A stretch of 64,000 bases of DNA. Source: Shewanella corallii (lineage in GTDB: Bacteria; Pseudomonadota; Gammaproteobacteria; Enterobacterales; Shewanellaceae). Below the pieces are notes generated by a model that was not told where the DNA came from, ran no database searches, and saw only the letters and a list, made by a program, of their open reading frames with translations. The translations under genes and the position numbers were made by a program. Each line of letters starts with the position of its first letter. Position 1 is the first letter of the stretch. Of the stretch, positions 8,711 through 17,607 are shown piece by piece. Where the stretch lies: NCBI RefSeq assembly GCF_023349125.1, contig NZ_JAKIKT010000008.1, positions 124,001 through 188,000 of the forward strand, in the 5' to 3' direction.

Positions 8711-9304
8711 CTATTGGAAGAGTCTGGCTTCCAAATCTTCACTTAATGCCAGCCTGCCAGCATCGTCTACCAGGGTAAAATTGGGCTGCACATGATGAGT
8801 GTCAATACCAATCATTAACTCCTCTCCGGATTTCAGCCCATGAATATCTGCATCAGACAACTCGAACCTTAAGAAGTGCACGCTTGAGGTTTTCTCGTCG
8901 TTTTCCCGCTCCAGATCTTCGTCGGCTATGGCAAAGACCTGAGGATGTTCCGCCACTTTAAGCCACACCTTATGTTCCGCTCCCTTAAGCAGCGTCAACA
9001 TACGCTTTCTTTGCTCGACATCTGTGTACTCAAACATCAGGGTTGCCTTAAGGTTACTGCCGTTGGGGATTAAAGGGTTATAGGCATCCAACTCCTCCTG
9101 AATACCGTCAGGTTCGAAGATGCGCTCCACCCTGAGCATCTCCTGGATCTGATATTGAATCGTGATTTTATCTTCAAACAACAGCCTGACATGGTCACCA
9201 ATGGCAATGTGCCGGTGACGTTTGTGGTCCATCACTCTGGCTCTGAAATCATTGCGCCTGACTGCATATTCTTCCAACGACCATAAGTCCTCTCTGGTGA
9301 GCAT
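8711..9304 (-). CDS. DUF3501 family protein
   Basis: A 197-aa soluble protein recognised as DUF3501 by its start MLTREDLWSLEEY, the segments HRHIAIGDHVRLLFED and QEMLRVERIF, and its constant position next to rubrerythrin and a CCG-type Fe-S protein in many proteobacteria. The biochemical role is unknown; context suggests a partner in peroxide or reactive-oxygen handling. A strong AAGGAGG lies six bases before the ATG at 9304, favouring this over the ATG 33 bp upstream. It is 16 bp after the Fe-S gene and 30 bp before the BLUF gene, so it is co-transcribed with both. Confidence 0.85.
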   Translation of the reverse strand: MLTREDLWSLEEYAVRRNDFRARVMDHKRHRHIAIGDHVRLLFEDKITIQYQIQEMLRVERIFEPDGIQEELDAYNPLIPNGSNLKATLMFEYTDVEQRKRMLTLLKGAEHKVWLKVAEHPQVFAIADEDLERENDEKTSSVHFLRFELSDADIHGLKSGEELMIGIDTHHVQPNFTLVDDAGRLALSEDLEARLFQ

Positions 9305-9320
9305 TTCTGCCTCCTTAAAT

Positions 9321-10658
9321 TCACAGTCCATAGGCATGCCTGAGCAAGGTCATAGGATGCACAGGTTGCTGGCCGGATTTGGATAGATGGGTAATATGAG
9401 TCGCTGCCATGGGGCAATCACTGGCAACATGGGGCGAATTAAGTTGCTCCAACTTACGAACCACTGGCCGTGCAATTTTGACCGAAGCGTCACGGGTTTC
9501 CACCTTTACGGCATAAGTGCCGTCGTGGCCAGAGCAGCGCTCAATCGCATTAACATTGGTGTCTGGGATCAATGCCAGCACATCCCGGGTTTTCAGGCCA
9601 ATGTTCTGAACCCGCAAGTGGCAGGCCACATGATAGCTGATGTCGCCCAGCCCCTGCTTGAAATCCAGCTTGAGGCCACTGCCTTTATGACGCAGGAACA
9701 GATACTCAAATGGGTCATACATGGCCCTTTGTACCTTAAGTACATCCGGGTCATCGGGGAACATCAAGGGCAACTCCTGCTTGTACATCAACACACAGGA
9801 TGGCACGGGCGCGATAATATCAAACCCCTCATCCACCAGCTTTGCCAGGACCGGAATATTGGCCTGTTTTAATTTGGCCACTGACTCAAAGTCCCCCAAC
9901 TCCAGTTTCGGCATACCGCAGCACTGCTCTTTGGGCACCACTTCAAGGTGAATATCGTTGTGCTGAAATACTTTAAAGAAATCTTCTGCCAGATAGGGAC
10001 TGTTGTAATTGCCGTAACAGGTGGCATACAGGGCAACCTTGCCAGTGGTTTCGCCAATGGCATTAACCTGAGTGTCTTGTTCTGGCCTGGCGAGTATGCG
10101 GGCACGCTTTCTCAGGGGGTTGGAGTCATACCCCGGCAAAGGCGCCTCATGATGAATCCCCAAAGATGATTCCAGCGCTTTACGGAACAGGCCATTCTTA
10201 TTACTGGCATTGACTACGGCGCTGATTACCGGGGTGGAGGCCATCTTTCCCATGGTGTCTGTACTGGTGATCAGCTTGTCCCGGAAGCGGGCACCCTGTT
10301 CCTGAAAATGCACCGCTTTGGCTCTGAGCATCAGGTGGGGAAAGTCCACCTGCCACTCATGGGGTGGCACATAAGGGCACTTGCTCATGTAGCACATGTC
10401 ACACAGGTAACATTGATCCACCACTTTGTGATAATCCGCCTTGTCGACCCCGTCTACTTCCATGGTCTCTGACTCATCAACCAGGTCAAACAACACAGGA
10501 AAAGCATTGCACAGGGAAACACAACGGCGACAACCATGACAGATGTCGTATACCCGCTCCAACTCCTTGTTCAATGCCTCACGATCGTAAAACTCCGGGG
10601 TTTGCCAAGCTATGGGATGTCGGGTTGGGGCCTCCAGGCTACCTTCTTTTTTACTCAT
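9321..10658 (-). CDS. Fe-S/CCG-domain oxidoreductase (GlpC/HdrD-like)
   Basis: A 445-aa cytoplasmic or peripheral redox protein. Two 4Fe-4S ferredoxin motifs lie in the N-terminal part (CHGCRRCVSLC and CYLCDMCYMSKCP). Two cysteine-rich CCG domains follow, as in heterodisulfide reductase HdrB/D and GlpC. The first CCG domain keeps its signature (EQCCGMPKLE); in the second the corresponding site reads RCSGHDG, with Ser in place of the second Cys. Likely role: electron carrier feeding the adjacent rubrerythrin. The ATG at 10658 is correctly spaced from GGAG, while the upstream ATG overlaps it. Gene order rubrerythrin - this gene - DUF3501 is a known conserved module. Confidence 0.87.
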   Translation of the reverse strand: MSKKEGSLEAPTRHPIAWQTPEFYDREALNKELERVYDICHGCRRCVSLCNAFPVLFDLVDESETMEVDGVDKADYHKVVDQCYLCDMCYMSKCPYVPPHEWQVDFPHLMLRAKAVHFQEQGARFRDKLITSTDTMGKMASTPVISAVVNASNKNGLFRKALESSLGIHHEAPLPGYDSNPLRKRARILARPEQDTQVNAIGETTGKVALYATCYGNYNSPYLAEDFFKVFQHNDIHLEVVPKEQCCGMPKLELGDFESVAKLKQANIPVLAKLVDEGFDIIAPVPSCVLMYKQELPLMFPDDPDVLKVQRAMYDPFEYLFLRHKGSGLKLDFKQGLGDISYHVACHLRVQNIGLKTRDVLALIPDTNVNAIERCSGHDGTYAVKVETRDASVKIARPVVRKLEQLNSPHVASDCPMAATHITHLSKSGQQPVHPMTLLRHAYGL

Positions 10659-10680
10659 ATCCATCTCCGGCAGAAAAAGT

Positions 10681-10700
10681 CAGGGAGCCGAAACTCCCTG
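10681..10700 (-). terminator. intercistronic hairpin
   Basis: CAGGGAG/CTCCCTG seven-base stem with CCGAAA loop in the gap between the rubrerythrin stop and the Fe-S gene. There is no T tract, so it more likely affects mRNA processing or gene dosage than termination. Confidence 0.5.
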
Positions 10701-10717
10701 TAGATAATGACGGGATA

Positions 10718-11137
10718 TCAGGCGTCCAACTGATCCAACGCCTTTTGAAAGCGGTTGGCGTGACTTCGCTCAGCTTTGGCCAGGGTTTCAAACCAGTCAG
10801 CAATTTCATCGAATCCTTCATCTCTGGCAGTTTTTGCCATCCCCGGGTACATATCTGTGTACTCATGGGTTTCGCCGGCAATAGCAGATTTGAGGTTATC
10901 TGAGGTGCCGCCAATTGGCAGACCGGTCGCAGGATCCCCCACTTCTTCCAGGTATTCCAGATGCCCATGGGCATGACCGGTTTCACCTTCAGCGGTGGAG
11001 CGGAATACCGCAGCAACATCGTTGTAGCCTTCAACATCGGCTTTTGATGCAAAGTAGAGATAACGGCGGTTGGCTTGTGATTCGCCCGCAAAGGCGTCTT
11101 TAAGGTTTTGCTCGGTTTGTGATCCTTTCAGTGACAT
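10718..11137 (-). CDS. rubrerythrin-family protein without rubredoxin domain
   Basis: A 139-aa ferritin-like diiron protein that reduces hydrogen peroxide. Iron ligands are visible in AFAGESQANRRY, AEGETGHAHGH, IAGETHEYTDMYPGM and AKAERSHANRF (the paired E-x-x-H sites). The C-terminal rubredoxin domain of classical rubrerythrin is absent, so electrons must come from another carrier, and the Fe-S protein encoded next is the obvious candidate. ATG at 11137 follows GGGGAGAAAC; an in-frame ATG at 11176 lacks a site. First gene of a four-gene leftward run. A 7-bp palindrome at 11174-11196 lies just upstream. Confidence 0.93.
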   Translation of the reverse strand: MSLKGSQTEQNLKDAFAGESQANRRYLYFASKADVEGYNDVAAVFRSTAEGETGHAHGHLEYLEEVGDPATGLPIGGTSDNLKSAIAGETHEYTDMYPGMAKTARDEGFDEIADWFETLAKAERSHANRFQKALDQLDA

Positions 11138-11173
11138 GTTTCTCCCCCCACTGAATTGATGGTTGGTGAGTGT

Positions 11174-11196
11174 CACAGATCAACGTCTCATCTGTG
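11174..11196. promoter_or_regulatory. palindrome upstream of the rubrerythrin operon
   Basis: CACAGAT-N9-ATCTGTG, a perfect 7-bp inverted repeat, 37 bp upstream of the rubrerythrin start codon. It could be an operator or an RNA hairpin in the leader; no regulator is identified. Confidence 0.4.
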
Positions 11197-11320
11197 GCGC
11201 GGATAGCTATGGCTCTTTTAAAGCTAGACCCATGGTTAAAATTTATACAGACCAATTTTCCGATTAGTTCAATCCAATATTCAGATAAACCAAGTCGATA
11301 GCAGGGTCATGGGAATCTTT

Positions 11321-11390
11321 GCCCCGATAATTCGCCGGATAATTTCCAATATATTTACCAAAATAACGCCGGATATTTGCCCGGATTTTT
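11321..11390. repeat. two doublets of a 12-bp repeat upstream of the decaheme gene
   Basis: Four direct copies of a GCCGGATAATT-like 12-mer arranged as two tandem doublets. Copies are GCCCCGATAATT and CGCCGGATAATT (11321-11344), then CGCCGGATATTT and GCCCGGATTTTT (11367-11390). Doublet starts are 46 bp apart, close to a whole number of helical turns. The block ends about 92 bp before the decaheme cytochrome ATG in an otherwise AT-rich 345-bp divergent region. It looks like a regulator binding array. Confidence 0.5.
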
Positions 11391-11482
11391 CTTTGAACCC
11401 CATCAACAACCCTTTTATTTCAATTAGATAAAGTCTCATTGTTCATTTATGAAAATTACAATTCCTAAAAGGAGAATGAGCA

Positions 11483-13663
11483 ATGAGATGGAGCAAACGT
11501 AATCTGTGGGTGGTTATGGCCGGAGCGCTCGCTCTGGCCGCCTGCGATGGTGAAGATGGAAAAGATGGTGAAGATGGCAGCCCTGGCGGCCCTGGCGATC
11601 CGGGCGATCCGGGCGCAGTAGGCCTTCATATTGATATGGCCAATGAGGCCAATGCCAACATCACATCGGCAGTGATCAACGATGGTGTTATTACCCTTGA
11701 GTTTGAGTTAACCAACAAGCAGGGAGTTGGCCTGTTTGGTCTGGACGGCGACAACCCATTCCACGACTTTCGTTTTTCCATTGCTCAAATGGCAGTGGAC
11801 GGAAAATTAAAGCAGTGGCAATCCCTGTTGAACGATGCCACCAACGACGACGCCACCACCTTTGAACAGGGTTTTGAAAAAATTAAAGATTGTCCGGACT
11901 GCCTGACAGATAACAAGGATGGCAGCTACAGCTACACCTTCCAGACTAACCTCAACACTTATGTTGACGCAGCAGGCATCAGCTTTGACTCGGCCCTGAC
12001 CCAGAGAATTGCCATCGAAATGCAGTTCGAATACGACTCAGGCCATGAACTTGCCGAGAATGCCCACTATGACTGGATACCCGCCAGTGGCAGTCAGGAT
12101 GGTATCGAAACCCGTCAACTGGTCACTATGGAAACCTGCTACACCTGCCACCAGCCCGACAGCCTGAAAGCTCACGGTGGACGCAGACTGGATATGGAAA
12201 ACTGCCAGTCCTGCCACAATGGCATGGTGTCAGATCCCAACGGCGTGTCTGTCGAACTTGGTCATATGGTCCACGCAATTCATATGGGGCCAAACCGGGA
12301 AGGTAAAGATGCCAGTGGTGATATCGTTCCCATGCCATACACGGTGCAGGGCTATGGTGGTGCCCATGCCTTTGATTATCCAATATTCCCAACCAAGCCT
12401 TTTATGGATTGTCAGACCTGTCACGTCGAGGATGAGCAGCTGGCTGATATGACTCTGTGGAAAGAGCATGCCAACGCCAACGCATGCACCGGCTGTCACA
12501 CTGACTCTCCGGCTCAGCACGGCAATGTCACCATTCCTGAAGAGATGACCTGTATTCAGTGCCACGGCGGTACTGATCACACCAAGATGAACGCGCCATA
12601 CGACGCAGCCAAAGGCTTCGATGTATCGGTCACCCAGGTCACAGTCACACCTGAAAACCTGCTGCAATTTGATGTCACCATCATGGATGCACAGGGCAAT
12701 GCTGTCCCTAAAGAGCAGGTCTATCAAAAGGGATACAGCAACCCATATATGGTAGTCAGCTGGGATGTTGAGAAAGACTACCCTGAGTCAACCGGCGCCG
12801 GTGAAACTCTTGGAACCACCTATGACCACAGACGTTTCAGTCTGATTGGTGATGGTTCAACTCAATACAATGAGCAAACCAGGGTATTCACTGTCACCAC
12901 AGAGAAAATGAAGGGAGACAAGACTTATACGCTGGCACTGCCTGCGGACATAGCCGAGCGTTCACTGGAAATCCTGCCAGTGCTGAAAGTGTGCTTCGCC
13001 GGTAAGACAGATCAACTGACCGACTGTAGTGCAGAGAATGCCTACCCTGCCTATGTGCAAACCGACGCTTACCGCGCTTTTCTCGGAGATCCGGACAAGC
13101 AGGTAGCACAGCGCAGAAGCATTGTAGATAACGCCAGGTGTCACGACTGTCACAGCGCCGAGTTCTATCACGACTCAAACGGCGTGAACTGTATCTCCTG
13201 TCACGTCAATGACAAGAACATCAAGTCTGCCGGCACCGACGACAACGGCAAAGAGATGTTCAAGTCCACCAACTTTATGTACAAAGCCCACAAAGCTGAA
13301 GGTCATCACAATGGTCATGGCGGCAGTGGTACTGTACTGAAAACCGACTGTACCACCTGCCACTCTGCTGAAGAGGGATGGGGTGGTATGAACTATGGCT
13401 TCGAGTTGGGACGTAACGGCGGCGCAGCCCTGGCCTTCCCGGAAGACATCTACACCAACAATACCTGGTTTGCCTCTGCGGACGTGGGCTCTTGTTTGAG
13501 CTGTCACCAGAAGTATATGTCTGAAGCCGGTTTTGCCCATATGCGTAATAACGGCGGATATTTTGGTCCTGAAAAGACTGAAGCTCAAAACGCCAAAGAG
13601 GCCTGTGCCACCTGTCACTCGCCTCAGAAACTGGTGCAACATCACGGTCATTCTCTTGACTGA
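11483..13663 (+). CDS. OmcA/MtrC-type decaheme c cytochrome lipoprotein
   Basis: A 726-aa predicted outer-membrane, surface-exposed multiheme cytochrome for extracellular electron transfer. The signal peptide ends in lipobox LAAC (Cys21). A short collagen-like Gly-X-Y tract (DGEDGKDGEDGSPGGPGDPG) follows, then a beta-rich domain. Ten CxxCH heme sites come in two pentaheme groups: CYTCH, CQSCH, CQTCH, CTGCH, CIQCH, then after a second beta domain CHDCH, CISCH, CTTCH, CLSCH, CATCH. This alternating domain I-IV layout is that of the OmcA/MtrC family. Strong AAAGGAG precedes the ATG. No mtrA/mtrB-like porin genes are in the window, so its conduit would be encoded elsewhere. A terminator follows. 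Confidence 0.93.
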   Translation: MRWSKRNLWVVMAGALALAACDGEDGKDGEDGSPGGPGDPGDPGAVGLHIDMANEANANITSAVINDGVITLEFELTNKQGVGLFGLDGDNPFHDFRFSIAQMAVDGKLKQWQSLLNDATNDDATTFEQGFEKIKDCPDCLTDNKDGSYSYTFQTNLNTYVDAAGISFDSALTQRIAIEMQFEYDSGHELAENAHYDWIPASGSQDGIETRQLVTMETCYTCHQPDSLKAHGGRRLDMENCQSCHNGMVSDPNGVSVELGHMVHAIHMGPNREGKDASGDIVPMPYTVQGYGGAHAFDYPIFPTKPFMDCQTCHVEDEQLADMTLWKEHANANACTGCHTDSPAQHGNVTIPEEMTCIQCHGGTDHTKMNAPYDAAKGFDVSVTQVTVTPENLLQFDVTIMDAQGNAVPKEQVYQKGYSNPYMVVSWDVEKDYPESTGAGETLGTTYDHRRFSLIGDGSTQYNEQTRVFTVTTEKMKGDKTYTLALPADIAERSLEILPVLKVCFAGKTDQLTDCSAENAYPAYVQTDAYRAFLGDPDKQVAQRRSIVDNARCHDCHSAEFYHDSNGVNCISCHVNDKNIKSAGTDDNGKEMFKSTNFMYKAHKAEGHHNGHGGSGTVLKTDCTTCHSAEEGWGGMNYGFELGRNGGAALAFPEDIYTNNTWFASADVGSCLSCHQKYMSEAGFAHMRNNGGYFGPEKTEAQNAKEACATCHSPQKLVQHHGHSLD

Positions 13664-13712
13664 TGTGCCCCCGTCCGGGTTGCAGGATAATCCGGACTTT
13701 TCCTGCAATTCC

Positions 13713-13735
13713 AAGGCGCCTTCGGGCGCCTTTTT
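13713..13735 (+). terminator. terminator after the decaheme cytochrome gene
   Basis: AAGGCGCC-TTCG-GGCGCC stem with stable tetraloop and five T residues, 50 bp after the stop. Confidence 0.93.
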
Positions 13736-13908
13736 CATCCAGATCACATTTACAACATAAAAACATGACAGCCTCCGGGACAATACATTTAAATAACCCT
13801 AAAGGAGTATTTGCAATTCTCAATGGCAGAATTCGAAAGTCACAGAGAGGTAACATGGACCAGCTTGTCCCATACCGACAAGGGTCCACGGATTGCGGAG
13901 GTAGCAGT

Positions 13909-14271
13909 ATGAGTCAGGACAATGGACTGGCCCCACTTGAGGCGGTCAAAGAGTATGCCTTTATCAATCACAGAGCGGGTAACAAGCAGCGCAAAAGAAT
14001 CTGGGAGCTGACCCTGTCGGAGTGCCGCAGCAGAGCCAAAATTCATGAAAGCCCGGGTGACGATGATAATGAACGCATACTAACGCTTAAACTGGGCAAA
14101 AAGGTGTTGGACCTGACCCGAATACAACCCGGCTGCTCCCGCTTGAAAGTTCCGCTCAATAAAGTGAAGTCGGTTAAAACTCACTTGCTTGATGCGGTGG
14201 CGCAGGGGTTGTTTGACAGTGAACTGCTCACCGCTCAGCAACTGCTGCAGCCAGGGTCCACCACCAGTTGA
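13909..14271 (+). CDS. 120-aa hypothetical protein
   Basis: A basic soluble protein I do not recognise. It begins MSQDNGLAPLEAVKEYAF and contains a charged helical region (NHRAGNKQRKRIWELTL), a beta-like segment ERILTLKLGKKVLDLTRI, and a helical C terminus (LLDAVAQGLFDSELLTAQQLL). There is no signal peptide or membrane helix. GGAGG lies eight bases before the ATG at 13909; an in-frame ATG at 13855 also has AGAGAGG, which would add 18 residues. Its own leader is separated from the decaheme gene by a terminator, so it is not clearly co-transcribed with it. It converges with the ABC permease gene. Confidence 0.7.
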   Translation: MSQDNGLAPLEAVKEYAFINHRAGNKQRKRIWELTLSECRSRAKIHESPGDDDNERILTLKLGKKVLDLTRIQPGCSRLKVPLNKVKSVKTHLLDAVAQGLFDSELLTAQQLLQPGSTTS

Positions 14272-14316
14272 TACCCGCTGCTGGCTGTTAACAGCGACCT
14301 CCCCTCAATCAAAAAC

Positions 14317-14341
14317 AAGGGCGACCAACTGGCCGCCCTTA
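14317..14341. terminator. bidirectional hairpin between convergent genes
   Basis: AAGGGCG-ACC / GGC-CGCCCTT stem with AACT loop and one mismatch, between the 120-aa gene and the ABC permease gene. Confidence 0.6.
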
Positions 14342-14358
14342 GTAGACTCATCTGACTA

Positions 14359-16824
14359 TCAGGATTGCAGTAGCTGCGAGCAGCTTTGTCTCAGCAAGTT
14401 GCGACAACGCCACAACCCCAGAGTGGCCACAATCAAGCCACCGGCGAGAGGCGCCATCAGCCACCAGTCCCAGTGCATATATACATTAAGCTCAAACACC
14501 TGAGTCTTGAGCAGATACAGGGTCAATTCTGCCACCACCACGGCCAGGAATCCGGCAATCATACCCAGCAGAGCAAACTCCAGCCCGGTGGCGCTGCGCA
14601 GTAACCAGCCGCTGCCGCCAAAGGTTCTGAGCACCGCCAACTCCCGCTGACGGGTCGCCATCCCGGCTTCGGTCTGGGCAAAAAGCACCAGCGCACTAGC
14701 CGCCAATACCAGTATCAATACCAGAGTTAACGACAGAGACACCTGCTCGACAATTTCCCGAAGCTGATTGACCATGGCGCCTACATCGATAACAGACACG
14801 GTCGGGAAGGATTTGATTAAATCCACCACCAATTCACGGCGACTGTCATCCAGATGGAAAGAGACCATGGAGGTATGGGCAAACTGCCCCAGATCTTCCT
14901 GACGCATAATCATAAAGAAGTTGGGTTGCAGGGTTTCCCAGTGTACAGCGCGCACACTGGTCACTTTCACGCTAAAGTCCCGGTTATCTATGGTAAAGGT
15001 GAGTTCATCTCCCAGCTTAAGACCCAATCGTTCCATCACCTTGGTTTCGATGGACACCTCACCGGGCTTGGTGTTGAACTCCCCTTCAAGCAGATCATTA
15101 TTGGGTGGCAGGGTATCCCGCCATGTCAGGTTGAGCTCACGCCCTATTCCTACCCGGCCTTCTACCCCTTCTTCCTGCTGGCTGTAGGTAATTAACTGCT
15201 CGCCGTTAATGGCACTCATACGACCGCGCACCACAGGGTAGATATCTGTAGTCAGGATGCCGTTATTGGCGAAAAACTGCGCCATGGGCGCTTCATCTTC
15301 CGGCGCGATATTCACCAAAAAGTAGTTGGGCGAATTTTCAGGCAACTGCTTTTGCCACTCATCCAGCAGGTCCTGTCTGAGCGCCATAATCACCAGCAGC
15401 AGTAACAGGGCACTGGAGAAACCTACCAGTTGCACCGCATTTTGGCGGGCACGGCGTCTGAGACCAGCCAGTGCCAACTGCAGTGGGTTGGTGGTTTTCA
15501 TCCCCACACTGTGGCCAACTCGCACCATCACAAACCCCAGCGCCCCCAGAAGCACCGCCAGCGCACATACCGCAACCACGACCGTCATGGTCAGTGGAAC
15601 CGAACCCGAGTAGAGATAACCCAGCAACGCCATCGCCGCCAGACTCATCAGCAGATGCAGCCAGGCTCCCATGGAGATCCCTTCCAGCTGACGCTGCAAT
15701 ACCCTGAGGGGTGGTATCGCCAGCAGCCTCAGCAGTGGATAGGCTGAGAACATAAACGCGCTGATAATACCTGTAGTGACACCCAGTAATCCCGGACGCC
15801 ACCAGGAGGTATCGTAGGAGGCTATCTCCTCCGGCAACATGCTGCTGATACCTATATCCAACAAGCGGCCGCCAACCAAACCCAGGGCAATACCTGTGAG
15901 TGTCACCAGCATCAAATGCAGCGCAAACAGATTACGGATCTGCTTACCTGATGCACCGAAGGTTTTCAGCATGGCCACCACATCATAATGGCGCTGACAG
16001 TATCTTTGAGCCGCAATACCAATGGCGGCGCAGGCCAGCGCAATCCCCAGCAAACTGGCCAATAGCAGGAACCGTTCTGCCCGTTGAACAGCCCCGGCTA
16101 TGGGAGAGTCACCGGACTGCACATCAACCCAACGCTGTGAGGTGGACAGCAAGGGTTTGACATACTCTTCAAACTCGTCGAGTGCACCGCTATCTCCGGC
16201 AAACTGATAAAGATAAGTGACGCGACTGCCGGGCTGAATAATCTGGGTTTTGCCCACATCTTCCAAACGCATCAACACTACAGGCGAGGACGCAAATGGG
16301 TTGAAGCCAGCATCGGGCAGGCGGCGTATCTCTTCAGCCAATGCAAAATTGGCCATTCCAAGCTCAATACTGGCGTCCTGTGGGTTATCCTGCACACCCA
16401 GCAGGCGAGCCAATCGGTTTTCGTACCAGAGCTCCCCCTCTCCCGGCAGTTTTGCCGTTGGGCCTGAAGAGAGTTCAATCTCCCCTTTGAGAGGATACCC
16501 CTGCCCGACAGCCCTTACCGTTACCAGCTGGAAACCTTCATCACCAAACAGCATGGAGTTAAAACGCATGCTGGACACCTGAGAAAGTCCCAGCTCCTGA
16601 GCCTGCTCCAGTATCTCCGTGGCAATAGGCTCAGGTGAGTTAATAATTCTATCTGCAGCGATAAATTTGGCGGCCTGACCATTAATCGCCACCTGCAAAC
16701 GCTCGCTGACGCCAGCAAGACCACTAACCGACAGTACCGCCAGCATAATGGCCAGAATAATCAGCAGCAGCTGTCCCTGCTGCAATTCGCGCCTGAACAG
16801 GCGAAGTGCCAGGGTCCAGCTCAT
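14359..16824 (-). CDS. ybbP: ABC transporter permease, YbbP family (two FtsX domains)
   Basis: An 821-aa inner-membrane permease with a first TM helix (LLLIILAIMLAVLSVSGLAGV), a large periplasmic region, a block of helices around residues 250-470 and a second FtsX/MacB-type block at the C terminus (SLTLVLILVLAASALVLFAQ and following). The duplicated FtsX layout and its pairing with an ATPase and divergent tesA are those of E. coli ybbA-ybbP. Members are mechanotransmission-type ABC proteins, and the substrate here is unknown. The ATG overlaps the ATPase stop by 4 bp, indicating translational coupling. Confidence 0.9.
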   Translation of the reverse strand: MSWTLALRLFRRELQQGQLLLIILAIMLAVLSVSGLAGVSERLQVAINGQAAKFIAADRIINSPEPIATEILEQAQELGLSQVSSMRFNSMLFGDEGFQLVTVRAVGQGYPLKGEIELSSGPTAKLPGEGELWYENRLARLLGVQDNPQDASIELGMANFALAEEIRRLPDAGFNPFASSPVVLMRLEDVGKTQIIQPGSRVTYLYQFAGDSGALDEFEEYVKPLLSTSQRWVDVQSGDSPIAGAVQRAERFLLLASLLGIALACAAIGIAAQRYCQRHYDVVAMLKTFGASGKQIRNLFALHLMLVTLTGIALGLVGGRLLDIGISSMLPEEIASYDTSWWRPGLLGVTTGIISAFMFSAYPLLRLLAIPPLRVLQRQLEGISMGAWLHLLMSLAAMALLGYLYSGSVPLTMTVVVAVCALAVLLGALGFVMVRVGHSVGMKTTNPLQLALAGLRRRARQNAVQLVGFSSALLLLLVIMALRQDLLDEWQKQLPENSPNYFLVNIAPEDEAPMAQFFANNGILTTDIYPVVRGRMSAINGEQLITYSQQEEGVEGRVGIGRELNLTWRDTLPPNNDLLEGEFNTKPGEVSIETKVMERLGLKLGDELTFTIDNRDFSVKVTSVRAVHWETLQPNFFMIMRQEDLGQFAHTSMVSFHLDDSRRELVVDLIKSFPTVSVIDVGAMVNQLREIVEQVSLSLTLVLILVLAASALVLFAQTEAGMATRQRELAVLRTFGGSGWLLRSATGLEFALLGMIAGFLAVVVAELTLYLLKTQVFELNVYMHWDWWLMAPLAGGLIVATLGLWRCRNLLRQSCSQLLQS

Positions 16825-17552
16825 GCCTGAGCCTCCTTAAGCGGCTGCTCAATCCGGGAGGCGCTCTCTTCTACTCCGACGTCAGATTCTGACAGGTGAC
16901 CATCTTCCATAATCAGCTGCCTTGAACAGCGACTGGCCAGCGTTAAGTCGTGGGTGACCAGCACCAATGTGGTGTCCGACTCCCGGTTCATCTCAAACAG
17001 CATGTCAGCAACTTTGGTGCCATTGACCGGATCCAAATTACCCGTTGGCTCATCGGCAAACAGTACCTTCGGCTCACTGATAAAGGCCCGGGCAATAGCT
17101 ACTCTTTGCTGCTCACCGCCCGACAGTTGCTTGGGCAAGTGTCCCAGACGATGGGATAAGCCAACCCGCTCCAACATGGCTTCGGCTTTTTGTCTGGCAT
17201 CTTTTACCCCGGCCAACTCAGCCGGCAACATGACGTTTTCCAGTGCGGTCAGCGTATCCACCAGCATAAAGGACTGAAAAATAAAGCTGAGCTTGTCTTT
17301 ACGCAGCGCAGCTTTTTGCTCTTCATCGAGTCCACTCAAGGCTGCACCATCCAGCCAGATCTCTCCATCAGTTGGCGTATCCAGAGCGGCCAAAAGCCCC
17401 AGTAAGGTAGACTTACCAGAACCGGAAGGCCCTGTAATAGCAACACTTTGGCCCGGCTTGACATCAAGCTCGATGCCATTGAGGATAGAGAGCTCTCCCT
17501 CCTGGGTGGTAACGGATTTACAGAGGCGACTGACTTTAATGGCACTGTTCAC
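16821..17552 (-). CDS. ybbA: ABC transporter ATP-binding protein, YbbA family
   Basis: A 243-aa ATPase of the LolD/MacB/YbbA class. Walker A is GPSGSGKST, the signature motif is LSGGEQQRVAIARAF, Walker B is VLFADEPTGNLD, and the H-loop lies in VLVTHD. It powers the YbbP-like permease encoded next, with a 4-bp overlap. The frame is open to an ATG at 17603, but a GTG at 17552 preceded by AAGGA gives the natural family start (VNSAIKVSRL). The first 17 residues of the longer form (basic and low complexity) would otherwise run into the tesA promoter region. Divergent from tesA. Confidence 0.93.
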   Translation of the reverse strand: MNSAIKVSRLCKSVTTQEGELSILNGIELDVKPGQSVAITGPSGSGKSTLLGLLAALDTPTDGEIWLDGAALSGLDEEQKAALRKDKLSFIFQSFMLVDTLTALENVMLPAELAGVKDARQKAEAMLERVGLSHRLGHLPKQLSGGEQQRVAIARAFISEPKVLFADEPTGNLDPVNGTKVADMLFEMNRESDTTLVLVTHDLTLASRCSRQLIMEDGHLSESDVGVEESASRIEQPLKEAQA

Positions 17553-17607
17553 TGGGTTCTCTTCCTTTTTTCGCAAACTGGTTCTCGGAAATCGCATTCG
17601 CACCGGA

